DNA of 64,000 nt, from positions 27,657,158 to 27,721,157 of the forward strand of contig CP137675.1 of assembly GCA_037976565.1 (NCBI GenBank), read 5' to 3'. Source of the DNA: Mesocentrotus franciscanus (taxonomy: Eukaryota; Echinodermata; Echinoidea; Camarodonta; Strongylocentrotidae). The stretch's first letter is position 1. Each line of letters opens with the position of its first letter. The notes beneath the pieces were generated by a model, which had not been told where the DNA came from, did not search any database, and was given only the letters and a program-made list of their open reading frames with translations. Both the position numbers and the translations under genes were made by a program. Positions 1 through 11,545 of the stretch are shown here, one piece after another.

Positions 1-1165
1 CAAACCATATATAATTGCAGGCCTACAAAGTGATAGCGACTAACAAGCATTGTCTAAACAGTAAACATTATAAATAAACACGATCCATCAAATCCTGTTC
101 CATTATTTTGTTACCTTTTCATGCACTATTTGCACGCAGAGGGTGAATTGTAAATTACTAGCAGTTGGGTAACAAAATGATCTATTTCCATCGCGCCCCT
201 CTATGAGTTTTGTGTTCGATTGTCGAGGCGTCAGTCATTTTCCGTCCACGATTTTTGTAATACAGACCAAGACAAGTCCGTACTCTAGTTTTATTTGTCA
301 AAGGAAGACAAAAAACGATACATTCAAGTTTATACTGATCTATTATCAAAATTTTGGCAACCAACCAGCCCTTCCGCGGCAAGAAATAACCATGAATTCT
401 TAATATCCATTTCAATAATTAATTAGATTATTTGTAAAAGAAGAAATGTCCCAAACACGTTATTATATACTCGACATAATGCATCATTTATATCATTAGC
501 AACAAATACTTTGTATTACTAAATGCGTGGATAATTATACTCATATATTACTTATATGAAAGGGGAAAAAAGAATAAAAACAAAACATACCAACCGGGTA
601 GATAATTATACTCATACTCATTATTTCTGTAGAGGAGGGGGGAAACGGAAAACATCTGAATGAGGTTGATAAAAAGAGCCAAAAGACGATGTGGACATCG
701 GTCATTTTGGTTCCGGTCGAAGAAATGTCCGCATTCAAAGTATCTTAACTGCCAATCGAAACGAGGTGCCAAATTCCAGAAGACTGAGCAGAGCCATTCG
801 TAAGAATGATAAAATAGAGCAAACAATACTTACTGACGCCACACCTCATAATACTCGTGCCTCGAATATGATGGCAACATCGAGGTCTATCATATTCATT
901 TATTTTAATCACCAAAGAAACCATACATATTTAATCATAATTCATGATGTTGTAGATACGCATATCAATGCACGTGATGAAAGAGGGACATATTCGTCAC
1001 CCGCTTGCAGTTGTATTCAGGAACAGATTTGTACGGGGGCACAATTCATATAAAAGCTTCCAACAAGCAAGAAGAAGAAGGAAAAATGTTTATCACATTT
1101 GATGGGGGCTCATTTTTTTTCTTCATTTTTAGTTTTATTTATTTATTATATATATATATATTTTT

Positions 1166-1199
<34 letters not shown>

Positions 1200-2600
1200 G
1201 GGGTCCCTTACTCCGCCAATATTATGTTAGTTTACTCCACACAAATGGTCTTCATCCAGTTATTTTTAGAGTTTGAAAAGAAGTTAGATTAAGACGCCAG
1301 CCTTACCGTGTGACAAGATTTTGTGAGATCATTTTTAATAATGTTTCATATTTTTTTTTTTTTTTTCTTCAAATGTTCATATCGACGCATGCAGTGTTCC
1401 ATGAGAGCAAACCGTTTTGAATCTAAAAATGAAAGACAAGCCTTCTGTTGTCCACAAATAACAAATAACAAAATACTTAGATGCGAGCAGGATAAAAGGC
1501 ATTCAACGTTTTCAAATAATTTTCCAAAATCTATCCCTTAGGGCAATTTTAAATCTCATTGTGTCACCCATAGAAATCATAAGTAGTGTTCCATACGCTA
1601 AGTTTACCTAATGATTTGTTTTCATTTTCTCTCTCTCTAGTCGAAATGGATACGATTGATTTGAAATGTAATGATCGAACACAGACAATTAGCGAGAATC
1701 GCACTCGATTTGGATCATGTTCGTCTTGTTGTAAATAACTTTGAACATGTTGTTTACTAAAAAATCTCCAGTTAAAGGAATATAGCATGTAAATAAGACC
1801 ACGTTTGGGTATTTTCAAGTGTCATTTGTTTTATTACTCCACTTTGAGAGGATAATAATTTTTAAAACAGCTTATAGTTATTGAGGAAACTGACGAATTT
1901 TAGCGTATCAAACATGTTAAAATTGTACATTAACTTTGTTTGCTTTGTTATGAATCGGATAATAATAAATTTGAAGACTGTTTGCTAAATATGTCTAAAT
2001 CTACTTCAAATTTCAGGTATTGACAACCAACTTCTATTATGGCCTCGAAGATAACACAGTTATTGGAGAGTCAGTGTGAAGAGAAGTGGCTTGCATATAC
2101 TTAGGAAATGTATATCGTCACGGCTTGCAACTACAGACACATATCCCCCAGAATATTAGTTCGTTATATCCATGGCAATTGTAAACACTGTACTTATTAT
2201 AGCTCTATCCTTGAATACTGTATTAACGTAAATCAGCTCCTTATGTCACCCTTCCCCTCGAGCGAAAAGTGCTACTCATTTTTTCGATGATGATGTTGCT
2301 GTTTTAAGGCATGGCAAAAGACAATGTAGATTATTATTTTCCTTTTTTCTATTTGAATCTATTCTGCAATGCTGGACAAAAAAGTGGAACTTTTCGTCTT
2401 ATATACCGAAAGAACCCCCGTGTTAAGAGAAAACTGGATCGAAAAATTGACTTTATTGCTTGCTACAGATTTCATTTCATTTTTATGAATCATAAATGTT
2501 AGATATTACCTCTGAAAAAGGAAATAAAAGCCAGAGGGCTAAACAAAATTGTTCGCATCTTCTCACAGCTTTGGGGTTATGGGTCAAATGAGTGCACGCG
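1..2600. other. AT-rich stretch without recognised gene
   Basis: No open frame longer than about 120 codons and no frame resembles a known family. There is an AT/poly-T tract near 1140-1200 and poly-T near 1351-1366. Nothing else could be supported. Confidence 0.6.
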
Positions 2601-2631
2601 TCTCCGAGAGTGTCATCAACGCCTAATACAG

Positions 2632-2720
2632 TCCCTAGTGGTCTAACGGTTATGGCACCTGATGTATACACACTGCGTGAATGTATGTCAGGAGATTCTG
2701 GGTTCAAATCCCAGCTGGGA
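2632..2720 (+). repeat. tRNA-derived sequence (tRNA-Glu-like SINE head or pseudogene)
   Basis: The sequence reads like a tRNA, with a box A (TGGTCTAACGG) and a box B (GGTTCAAATCC) near the 3' end and outer arms TCCC/GGGA that pair for only four bases. The anticodon arm is interrupted by about 15 extra bases, so it cannot fold as a working tRNA. The 5' part resembles tRNA-Glu. It is probably the pol III promoter head of a SINE; the sequence to about 2930 may be its body. Confidence 0.5.
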
Positions 2721-2929
2721 CGTTTTTGGCAGATGATGCTCTCTGGTTTACGCGATGCACTCGCGCTAGGATAGTATAGCCTTCGAAAAGATGACGTAAA
2801 AGCTAGGGTTACAGAAAGAATCCAATTCCGCTGGGAGGGGAGAGGAGGGGGGGCACGAAATGTGATTTGGGCCGGGTTAAACACACACAGTTCCCTACAG
2901 AGAATATCAAACCATGTTATTTTCATTTA

Positions 2930-5800
2930 CTCATCCAACCTGTTTATTGAATCAACTCAAATGTCAGAAGTATTTTGCAGTCACAATTCGAGACCCCAGT
3001 CTAGCCAACAATTCCCAATAACGATACGCTTTTAGGCATCCTGACATCAAGAATGTTCTGAGATAACGCCTGCTAGTGTAAAATGGTATTTATCAAAGCA
3101 TTTAAAAAACATACTTACTGTTTGTATTCCGTGGTTTAGTTCATGTTATCACTAATATCACAACCAATTATTAACAAAATTACGATTTTCTGCCATTAAT
3201 CTCAACGAGTCACTTTCTCTATATTCTTCAGTACTCACCTTTTTCTTCATTATCCCCTTCCGACTTGTCATGCATCCTTTTCTTCAAACATTTCCAATGC
3301 CATATTTTCTTTTTATTTATTTTCTCGCTTCCAATCTAACATATATTAATTCCTTGTTATTCTCTTTGCAATAGGTATACACTGAGTACGATGAAATTGA
3401 TGACTAATATAAAAGACGCACCATTCTTGAAAATACTGGCTAAAGGCCCAACTTTTATTTAACCTTTATCACCGCGTGTAAATGGTATACACGGTACATG
3501 TATAATTATATACAAAATATAGGGAAGTTTTGTGCCAAACTGAGTAATATTTTGTATCAATTTTCATATTTCTTTCCGATAAATTTGATAAAACCCCGAT
3601 CACTGAGCACTTTCTATACTCTCTATATTCTTTGAGTTGATGTATTTTCATTAATATTAGTTGGGCATGTATCGAATCGTATCCAGTTTCTGTTTGCCCA
3701 ATAATGTAGTCACCGTTTCAAAGTTTGACCTACTGTTTCCAAGAGTGCAATCATGCTTTAGGTAGGTATCGGTTTGCTGTATTACTCGTGTTTAATCCCC
3801 AAAGAATCAGCCTCTAATTTACACATTATCGACGACTTTTTAAAAGATTCATGCCTAATCATGAACACAACCATCGAAAGTGGAGACAATGGTTGTTACA
3901 TGCCAAGCTTCATCTCTCAAAATGTCATCTTGATTCGTCAAATGTCATCTTCGATTTGAAAGTACATTCTCTTAAGGGGGATGCGTGTATTTAGATCACT
4001 ATTTTAACGGTTCATCACGCCTATCCCAAGAGAAAATAGATTGAACTATTACCCCTATCACATAGTCTAAATTATATCATACTTGTATATCCAATCGGGG
4101 ATCATATTTTGCGCTTTACGTGTGTCAAAAGTTGTTGGAAAGTAATGTCGTTAATATCCAGGGGAGAGAAATGTAGGTGCTAAATAGCCAAATAGGCCCT
4201 CCGTTTTTGTCCCCTGTATTGCAAGTTCGACTTACAGTATATAAAAATACTCCTCAAACACTTTGATATCAGTTTCGCATTTGTCACCCGACCTACTTTC
4301 CTATATTTTTACTATTATTTTGAATTGTTTTTCACGAGAGCCTCGTTGAGGGCGTCACACCACCGTTACTCCTGTATACACTTAAAAAACATCAGTTTCA
4401 GTATATTTGTCACGTTTCCTATAATATTTTCTATACTTCTGTTATTCTGTTGAATAGCTTTCCACCAGTGTCTTGTGAATTATTTTATATCTCTATATAT
4501 AACAAATAGGTCATGCTTGTGTACATCTTTTCATGCCATCTCATTGACATACCGATGTTCATTACTGAATACAGAACATGCGGCTTTTTCATAATATCAA
4601 TTTCTTTCGTTTGCATGACTTCTACACAAAAAATATTAAAAAAATACTCTGAAGTTCAAAGGTTAACTTTCACAATCAGGACTTGGAAGTGATAAAGAAG
4701 AGCGGAAAAAGAAAAGAAAAACGAAGTCACCCCTATAGGGCCTATTCCCTTGCAATACTATAAACGTAAACTGCTTTCGAATTTCGATTCCTGTAGAAAC
4801 ATTACGCCTTTATAGATTCATACAACAGATGCAACCTAGCTTGAAATCTATCAAAATAATTCCACTATTCATAAATCATCTTATGTGTGACTGCACACAA
4901 TGGTCCTTTGCTATGTACCTCTAGAGGGTAACAAATATATATATTTTGTTGAATTGGGGGCCCTATAGGGGAACACAATAGGTACTGCGGTGGTCCCATG
5001 ATGACACATTTATAAAGGAACAACAAGTTTTCTATTCTTTCAAAATTCGGTTGCGTAGAACACATATCATGCATACATGCTCAGGAACAAAGGGCTTGGT
5101 TCGTGCACGGTATAATAGTTTTATTGTGTTGCAACTTTTCCCCCATTGCAATTGAAACGTTATGCACGTAATCAAAGATTATGAGTAAACCGTTAGATGC
5201 CTGTGTAACTGACGTTAAATTTAAAAATAATGATAACATTTGTTTATTACGTACACATTCATAGGCCTACCTAAAGAGAAGGTTCTGGAAATACGAAAAG
5301 TGTGTAAGTTTCCCATTCTTTTGATTCCCATACGGAAAAATACCATAATATCAATTTCCCATGCATGAATGTAATTACTCTCGATGCGTTCTTATACATT
5401 TCAAATTTGGACTAGAAAGAGTTCACATCTTTGGACCAGAATTCTGATGTCATTATATATTCGTGTCGTCCAATATACCTACAGTGTGCGAGTGTCATAC
5501 CTATGGCATGTGCTTTTCTTTCTTTGTGATTTTCAGCAAGATATGCCAGAATTCTGATGACTCCAAAATCTCATGATACGCAATATTATTCATATTTGCT
5601 TCCTATCATTCAAAATAACTATACAATTTCTTTCACAAGGAAAATTACAATACTATCTCCAACGTGATTGATCACCATGAGGTCGTTTGAAGTAATTTTA
5701 GATTTGCCAGCTTGCTGGTTGAGTATTTTGAAGTTTCAGGTTTTTGTTTTCACCGCCAGGAGATTTGGTCTAGCTCAATAAAATGCCACACAAGAATAAT
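2930..5800. other. Intergenic stretch, nothing recognised
   Basis: AT-rich sequence with only short open frames. No exon with coding character, RNA gene or repeat family was recognised. Confidence 0.5.
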
Positions 5801-5808
5801 ATATGACT

Positions 5809-6146
5809 CAGTGGCGGATCCAGGGGGGGGGCCCGGGCCCTCCCTAGAAAAAAACAGGTAAAAACACCCTTTTTTTGAAAAAAAAAAGTTTGGCCCCCTC
5901 CCCTGGCGCTCAAGGGGTGGCGGTGGAAAAAAATAACCCTTCCCGTAGGGAAAAAAAATTCCGGGTGCCCAAAAAAAATTGTGCTCACTACCCCTGGCGC
6001 CCAAGGGGTGGCAGTGGGAAAAATAACCCTTTTTTTGCTCACTACCCCCACTGAGCGAAAAATCGACCGGCACGATTTTCAAATTTTCGCACGAAGTGGG
6101 CCCCTTTTTAGGCCCCCTCCCTTGCCGCCGGCTGGATCCGCCCCTG
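5809..6146. mobile_element. Non-autonomous hAT-like DNA transposon with 8-bp target duplication
   Basis: A 338-bp element begins CAGTGGCGGATCCAGG and ends with the near inverse CTGGATCCGCCCCTG. It is flanked on both sides by the identical 8-mer ATATGACT (5801-5808 and 6147-6154). CAG-starting terminal inverted repeats with an 8-bp duplication are hallmarks of the hAT superfamily. The inside is G/C- and poly-A-rich with two similar segments (GGCGC..AAGGGGTGGC) and has no transposase, so the 182-codon minus-strand frame across it is spurious. Confidence 0.8.
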
Positions 6147-6259
6147 ATATGACTACATAATGAAGGAAAGCCAAGAAAATCCCATGTTGTGTCTATAGGC
6201 CTATAAGGATTGTACACACAAAATGAATTCCTCTCAGAAGCTATTCTTATTGCCTCGAA

Positions 6260-6600
6260 ATGTTTATTGAATCGAACAATAGCTTTGAATTCAGCCACAC
6301 TGAGGCTTTTCGTCTTCTTCAGAGTAATTTTTTTTTTTTAATCCCCAAATTCATAATTTCTTTATTGTTACATGTTTTTAATTTATTGATTTTCTATGTA
6401 TACTTTGTTTTCAAGACGTATTGTAAGACAGCCTCTGAGGAACTAATACTTCAACAAGCTTTGCTTCTAGTTAGTTCCTCTTTTCTCGTGCCATTACTAT
6501 TATATTTGTCTTGTTTCATCGTATATTTTTTGTAATATACTTATTCATTGTTAATGTGTTTTGCATGAGAAATAAAATAATTTGAATTGAAAAAAAAAAT
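6260..6600 (+). repeat. Possible retroposed 3' end with A-rich tail
   Basis: An AT-rich segment ends in two AATAAA-like words near 6570-6580 followed by an A-rich tail (6589-6600). This looks like the 3' end of a LINE or a retroposed transcript. No reverse-transcriptase motif is seen, so the call is weak. Confidence 0.25.
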
Positions 6601-6944
6601 AGAATTGAAATGCAAGACTGAATGCCAATAGAGTGATGTCTTTGTATAGAGCCGCTCTTTGATTTTATACTGCTAGTAATTATTCTCTTTCTTTATTTGT
6701 TAATACAAAAATGTACATGTAATACCTTTTCAAACATACAGAAATATGCAGACACGGGGAAGGAACAAATAATGAGTAGCTACATCCTAGGCTAATCTGA
6801 TATCAAATGATCGGATGTAAGTTAGCCTGATATAAATAGCATTTTAAAAATAAAAACTGAAATAAAGATCATTGGGGAATAAATGGTTTTAACAGAGCAA
6901 AGAACATTAGGCAAAGACAAATAAATTGGGTTAGATAAAGAGGA

Positions 6945-7039
6945 TAGAGAGAGAGAGGGGGGAGAGAGAGAGAGAGGGGGCAGAGAGAATTAATAAGAAC
7001 ATGAGAAAGATGACAAAGAGAGAAAAGTAGTGAGTGAGT

Positions 7040-7078
<39 letters not shown>

Positions 7079-7158
7079 GGGGGAAGAGGGAGAGAGAGTG
7101 GGGCAGAGAGAATTAATAAGAACATGAGAAGGATGACAAAGAGAGAAAAGTAGTGAGT

Positions 7159-7223
<65 letters not shown>
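6945..7223. repeat. GA microsatellite, partly duplicated
   Basis: Long runs of GA dinucleotides are broken by two copies of a segment reading 'agagaattaataagaacatg' (near 6983 and 7107), spaced about 123 bp. The array therefore grew both by dinucleotide slippage and by duplication of a larger unit. A poly-GAA-rich patch follows at 7436-7510. Confidence 0.9.
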
Positions 7224-7862
7224 AGAGACGTATATTAATAAGATATTATCGTTTCCACTTGGACCTCATTTCAATGCATTCACTAGGTCTGAGATACAAG
7301 TGTATTGTCGGCTTATATTTACAGAAATACAATGAAAATACGACATTAAGTCATTTGCTTTAAAAAAAAAAAAACAATAATTATTTTCTATCCAAGTTTC
7401 ATTTGTGACTAAAATCTAGATCATTTTTTTATAAAGAAGAAATAAGAAGAAAGGAGAAAGAAGAAAGAAGAAAGAAGAAAGAAGAAGAGTAGAAGAGAAA
7501 AAAGGACGACGAGGAAAAGGACCTCCCCTTTTTTGGGGAGAGAGACCTTACTTAAACAGACATGTCCCTAGGGGGCGCTAGACCTCGTTGAACACTGGAG
7601 CGAATGTGTCATTTTCAGCATTTTTATTTATTTATTTTGTAGTAACAAGTTAGAGCTCTTATCCCAAACCCAGCCTAAAGTGAATAATTACTAGTATGTT
7701 ACTCATTTGAATTATTTACCTCATAAGTAAAGCAGAACATGCTTGATCGGTTATGACAAAATACCTAGAATATATTGGCTACGACAAAATGCCTAAAATA
7801 AATGCCTAAAAATATACGTATTTCATACACAGCACCAAATAAAGCCTGGGCAAATATTTCCA

Positions 7863-8167
7863 GGGGGGCGTTTCACAAGATCCTAAGTCTAAGTTGAACT
7901 TAAAAAATTATGGAGAGCCATTTGTAGCCTTAAAATAAAATATTTTCAAAAGAGAAAATTAAAGTATTTTAGACTTTTTTTTTTATAAATTCCACATCAA
8001 GAACATGAAATCTCCTTTATAATAGAAAATATGAACGATTTGAATAAACATTTTATGCCTGTTAAAATAACTTTTACAAAATATTTTCATAGATGCTAAC
8101 GGCTTTCCATAATTGTTAAGTCTAACTTGGAGATAAGTTCAACTTAGGATCTTTGTGAAACACCCCC
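7863..8167. mobile_element. MITE family 1, copy 1
   Basis: About 305 bp with terminal inverted repeats: left GGGGGCGTTTCACAAGATCC, right the inverse of GGGGGTGTTTCACAAAGATC. The inside matches, in reverse orientation, the element at 9990-10308. There is no coding capacity. Confidence 0.8.
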
Positions 8168-8230
8168 GATCATGCATTGGATCTGTAGTAGGTCCATGAT
8201 TGGATCACCATATTTTACAACACATCATCA

Positions 8231-8830
8231 TCATCTCCTCCTTGTTACCGCTGTCCATCTCGTCCTGTCTGTAGCGAGCTCCAAATCAATTTCCCTACCA
8301 TCATCCCTAATACAATCTATCCACCTTTTCCTGAATCTGCCTTTATTTCTCCTTCTTTTATCCTTTCTAATAATACTAATATTGGGTTCTTCTTCTCGTA
8401 TAGCCCTCATATCTGGCACTCCCGATTATTACCCTGGCTTTAGCACGGCTGCCATTACGGCGCTCTAGCATTTCAAGGAATTAATTCCTGCCACGTACCC
8501 ATTTACATCACCTGGGTTGAATGTGGCAAACGTAGATCAATGTCTTCCCAAAGGACATTTGTGCCGCCGCGGACCTTGCGATCCACAGTCCAGTGACGTA
8601 TCCACATGACCACGACACCTCTACACCTCTGCTGCCCATCGTGTCAGTTCATCTTCATCTTTTCTCTCCACGTGTCCATACCATCTCAGTCTGCGCTCTC
8701 TAATCTTCTCCCTCATCACTGTCACTTTTACTTCCTTCCGTGCCTCATCATTTCACCTCCTCTCTTTTCTTGTTACTCCTCTCACACCTCTCAGACATCT
8801 CATCTTTGCAGCTTCCAGCTTCTTCACGTG
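8231..8830 (-). mobile_element. LINE remnant (endonuclease-reverse transcriptase C-terminus), split by a SINE
   Basis: On the minus strand, 8830 to 8618 encodes a stretch with MREKIRERRLRWYGHVER. After an interruption, 8420 to 8231 encodes GRFRKRWIDCIRDDGREI followed by a DRTRW motif. These are characteristic C-terminal motifs of invertebrate non-LTR retrotransposon polyproteins. The two halves are separated by the SINE-like sequence at 8421-8617. The element is 5'-truncated and decayed. Confidence 0.75.
8421..8617 (-). repeat. SINE-like repeat inserted in LINE remnant
   Basis: The first 100 bases match 41556-41662 closely (shared CCCGATTATTACCCT and GGCGCTCTAGCATTTCAA). The rest resembles the tRNA-Ser-derived SINE at 39150-39501, including GTGCCG and a minus-strand head GTGTCGTGGTC. 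The box B region is decayed. Confidence 0.65.
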
Positions 8831-9114
8831 GTGCTAAATTTACCAACATATTTCTGTAAAACATATATTTTATGTGGGAAAAGAAATTTCTTTTAAAATA
8901 TTATCATCCATTAGAAGAGAAAAAAAAAAACATTCATGCACGTGACCATGGAAGTAAACCAAGTACAACATTGAAATAGATTTTCAAATTCTTTATCTTT
9001 CATTTCATGCTGTAGAAAAATTGTACATACTTTATTTCATAGAATTTGCTATAACAGTTTCTTGGATCTACTGGACTATGCTAAAACAATACCACATATT
9101 TACTTTATAACATC

Positions 9115-9406
9115 TGGGGGGTGTTTCATAAAGACTAAGATCGACTTTAAGTTGGACTTAAGTATGGCAGGCCATTCATGCCATGGGTTGCTATCACCAT
9201 TGGTCTCTAAATTATAATCTTGAGATAACAAAATTTCCTTCAATAATGAACTATCAAAAAATTTAAATTCTGTAGATTTGAGACCACGATTTGTACGTCC
9301 CTTGAGGGACAAATGCCAGTAAATGGTAAGAGCAAACAGTGGCATGAATAGCCTGCCATAGTTAAGTCCAACTTTAAGTTGATCTTGGTCTTTGTGAAAC
9401 ACTCCA
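9115..9406. mobile_element. MITE family 1, divergent copy 2
   Basis: The ends match the family terminal repeats (GGGGGGTGTTTCATAAAGAC on the left; TTTGTGAAACACTCC on the right), with subterminal AGTTGGACTTAA and its inverse. The interior is unrelated to copies 1 and 3, so only the termini are shared. The 100-codon minus-strand frame over it is not a gene. Confidence 0.7.
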
Positions 9407-9842
9407 AAGTACTTTGATCTAGAATGTTTCTAGAATGTTTCTAGAATGTTGCAGACTAAACTTTAATCCTACAAGTTGGACTTTTGGGAGACACATAAAG
9501 AGAATGCAAATAGCATATTGATGGGGACATCTTGACCCTTAGCTTCAGTGCCTAGAAAATCTCAGGCTGGAGTATAGGAAAACATACCAAATTCAAACTT
9601 TCTTCAAAGGGCTAAAATCATGAGGTATTTTTTTTGTCAGGCTTTTTGGCACATCAAATACTTATCATCATCCATAAAATGTCCATATATATTTCACCAA
9701 TCACTTTTCTTGTAAGATTCAAGCACAATTCAGTTAAAATGTAAGAAGACCATTCCCCAACATATCAAACCAATTTAAAGAGATCCAGAAGTTTGCAATG
9801 CCACTACAGTACTGAATTCAGGCACCTCCCTAAATAATTATA

Positions 9843-10414
9843 AAAGTGAACCGGTAACATTGTTGAAGTTTGAAGAAAAGACTGCGTAATTTTTGTTTGA
9901 AATGTTACTTATTATATTCCTTCTACTGTCTTAACCCTCTAACATGCAAACAAATCATGAACAAATTCTCATACCACAAAGATATTTATGGGGGTGTTTC
10001 ACAAAGATCCTAAGTTGAACTTATCTCTATTTGACTAAGTTGGACTTAACAATTATGGAAAGCCGTTAGCATCTATGAAAATATTTTGTAAAAGTTATTT
10101 TAATAGGAATAAGATGTTGATTCAAATCCTTTATATTTTCTATTATAAAGGAGATTTCATGTTCTTGATGTGGAATTTATGAAAAGTCTAAAATACTTGA
10201 ATTTTCTCTTTTGAAAATATTTAATTTTAAGGCTACAAATGGCTCTCCATAATTTTTAAGTCCAACTTAGAGTTAAGTTCGACTTAGGATCTTTGTGAAA
10301 CACCCCCCTGGTTTTCACTCAAACTTTCAGATTATCGTTAATTGTACATCTAGCACTGAAGTCACTACCTTAGCACCATTTTCTCTCATCTGAACAATGT
10401 TACCAAGTCCCTTT
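9843..10414 (-). mobile_element. MITE family 2, copy interrupted by a family 1 MITE
   Basis: On the minus strand this begins AAAGGGACTTGGTAACATTG (from 10414) and ends with the inverse repeat AACAATGTTACCGGTTCAC (to 9843). The ends match the copies at 22154-22675 and 42609-43146. The middle about 290 bp present in those copies is absent and a family 1 element occupies its place. Confidence 0.7.
9990..10308. mobile_element. MITE family 1, copy 3, nested
   Basis: The left end is GGGGTGTTTCACAAAGATCC and the right end is its inverse GATCTTTGTGAAACACCCCC. The whole element aligns in inverted orientation with 7863-8167. It lies inside a family 2 element, so it is the younger insertion. Confidence 0.85.
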
Positions 10415-11003
10415 ATTGCCCTTTTTCCCTTGGAAAATGAAGACAAACAAAATCAAAGTTGGATCATAAACAATATATGAAGAGGTCTTATAAAGTCACA
10501 ACATGGATGGATTCATGCTTATACATATAATTACCTTAGTCACTTCTACATACATGCATGTACAGTAAAAAAATAATCAGTTTGATTTGAATATAGATAC
10601 ATAGTATTTACAATTTTACAGCTTTGTGATATCACAAGTATGAATTTGATTAATTCCATTTGAAATTGACAGAATCTGTAAGTATTCTATAGGAACTATT
10701 TACCCCTGGCACTAGAAAGATCGCCCCCTTTAAACATTATCTGTTATTAGGCTTGTAAACCTGACATAGTATACATGCAATAAGAAGTAGCCCCAGGAAA
10801 TGAAAAATCTACTTTGAATTTGAATTTATCTGCATTTTTATCTTTCTTTCTATTATTTAATGGCCTAACGAAGAACAAGTATAAAATTTCAACTACATAA
10901 ATTCTAACAATAAAACGATAGAACAGCGGCCCTAATTTCTGAGGCTCAAAAGTACCTCTTAAACATAAGCATTCTGTTACTTTGATGTGACATCTATTTT
11001 TTT

Positions 11004-11009
11004 TTTATT
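11004..11009 (-). terminator. Candidate poly(A) signal of TICRR
   Basis: TTTATT on the plus strand (AATAAA on the minus strand) lies about 285 bases beyond the TICRR stop codon. It is embedded in an A/T-rich run, so the match may be fortuitous. No transcript end can be seen. Confidence 0.3.
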
Positions 11010-11293
11010 TTTTCATTTTGTTAAAATGAAAACTCTGCACAAGTCAAACCTCTTCAGACAAAAAAAAAATGATTTCAACTTCTGCAAAATTTGACTTAGG
11101 AAGTGTCTATAACATGTTTAGCACATGTAGTTCTGTCCAAAAAATTGACTTGTGCGAATTTGAGTTACATGTATGCAGTGTCAACTGTCCGTTAGTAGCA
11201 AAACCAAAGGACGAGTCATAACTTAAATATACAATGATGGAATAGCATCCCTAATTCTCAGCTGAAGGCAAGTGCAAGTAAAAGACCAAATCG

Positions 11294-11545
11294 TCACTGC
11301 AGGGGTAAGTTCCGTCTAGAAGTACGACTGGTCCTGCTACTCTTGGGCGTGCCCACCGAAGACCTGCGATTCCCGGATGCTACGAGAGGCGAGTTCATGA
11401 GGCTGTAGAGCCCTGTAGCAGAGAGGGGCGTGGTCACAAAGTTGGGCTTGCCAGTAGGAGGGGTGGAAGCGACATCTGACGAGGAGGGACCCGCAACTGA
11501 TCCACGTTCGAAGACATCATCATCAGCAGAGGACAAGCTGCTTGC
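11294..11545 (-). CDS. TICRR: TICRR last exon
   Basis: Eighty-three codons plus TGA. It begins ASSLSSADDDVFERG after a clean acceptor, contains TTPLSATGLYSLMNSPLV (compare human SASALQALTQSPLL) and ends with a Ser/Arg-rich tail SRTSRTSRRNLPLQ. The final residues differ from the human LMGTWLEDL end. Confidence 0.85.
   Translation of the reverse strand, partial: ASSLSSADDDVFERGSVAGPSSSDVASTPPTGKPNFVTTPLSATGLYSLMNSPLVASGNRRSSVGTPKSSRTSRTSRRNLPLQ

Noticed and set aside
5750..6298. 182-codon minus-strand frame
   Set aside because: It spans a hAT-like element and both target duplications.
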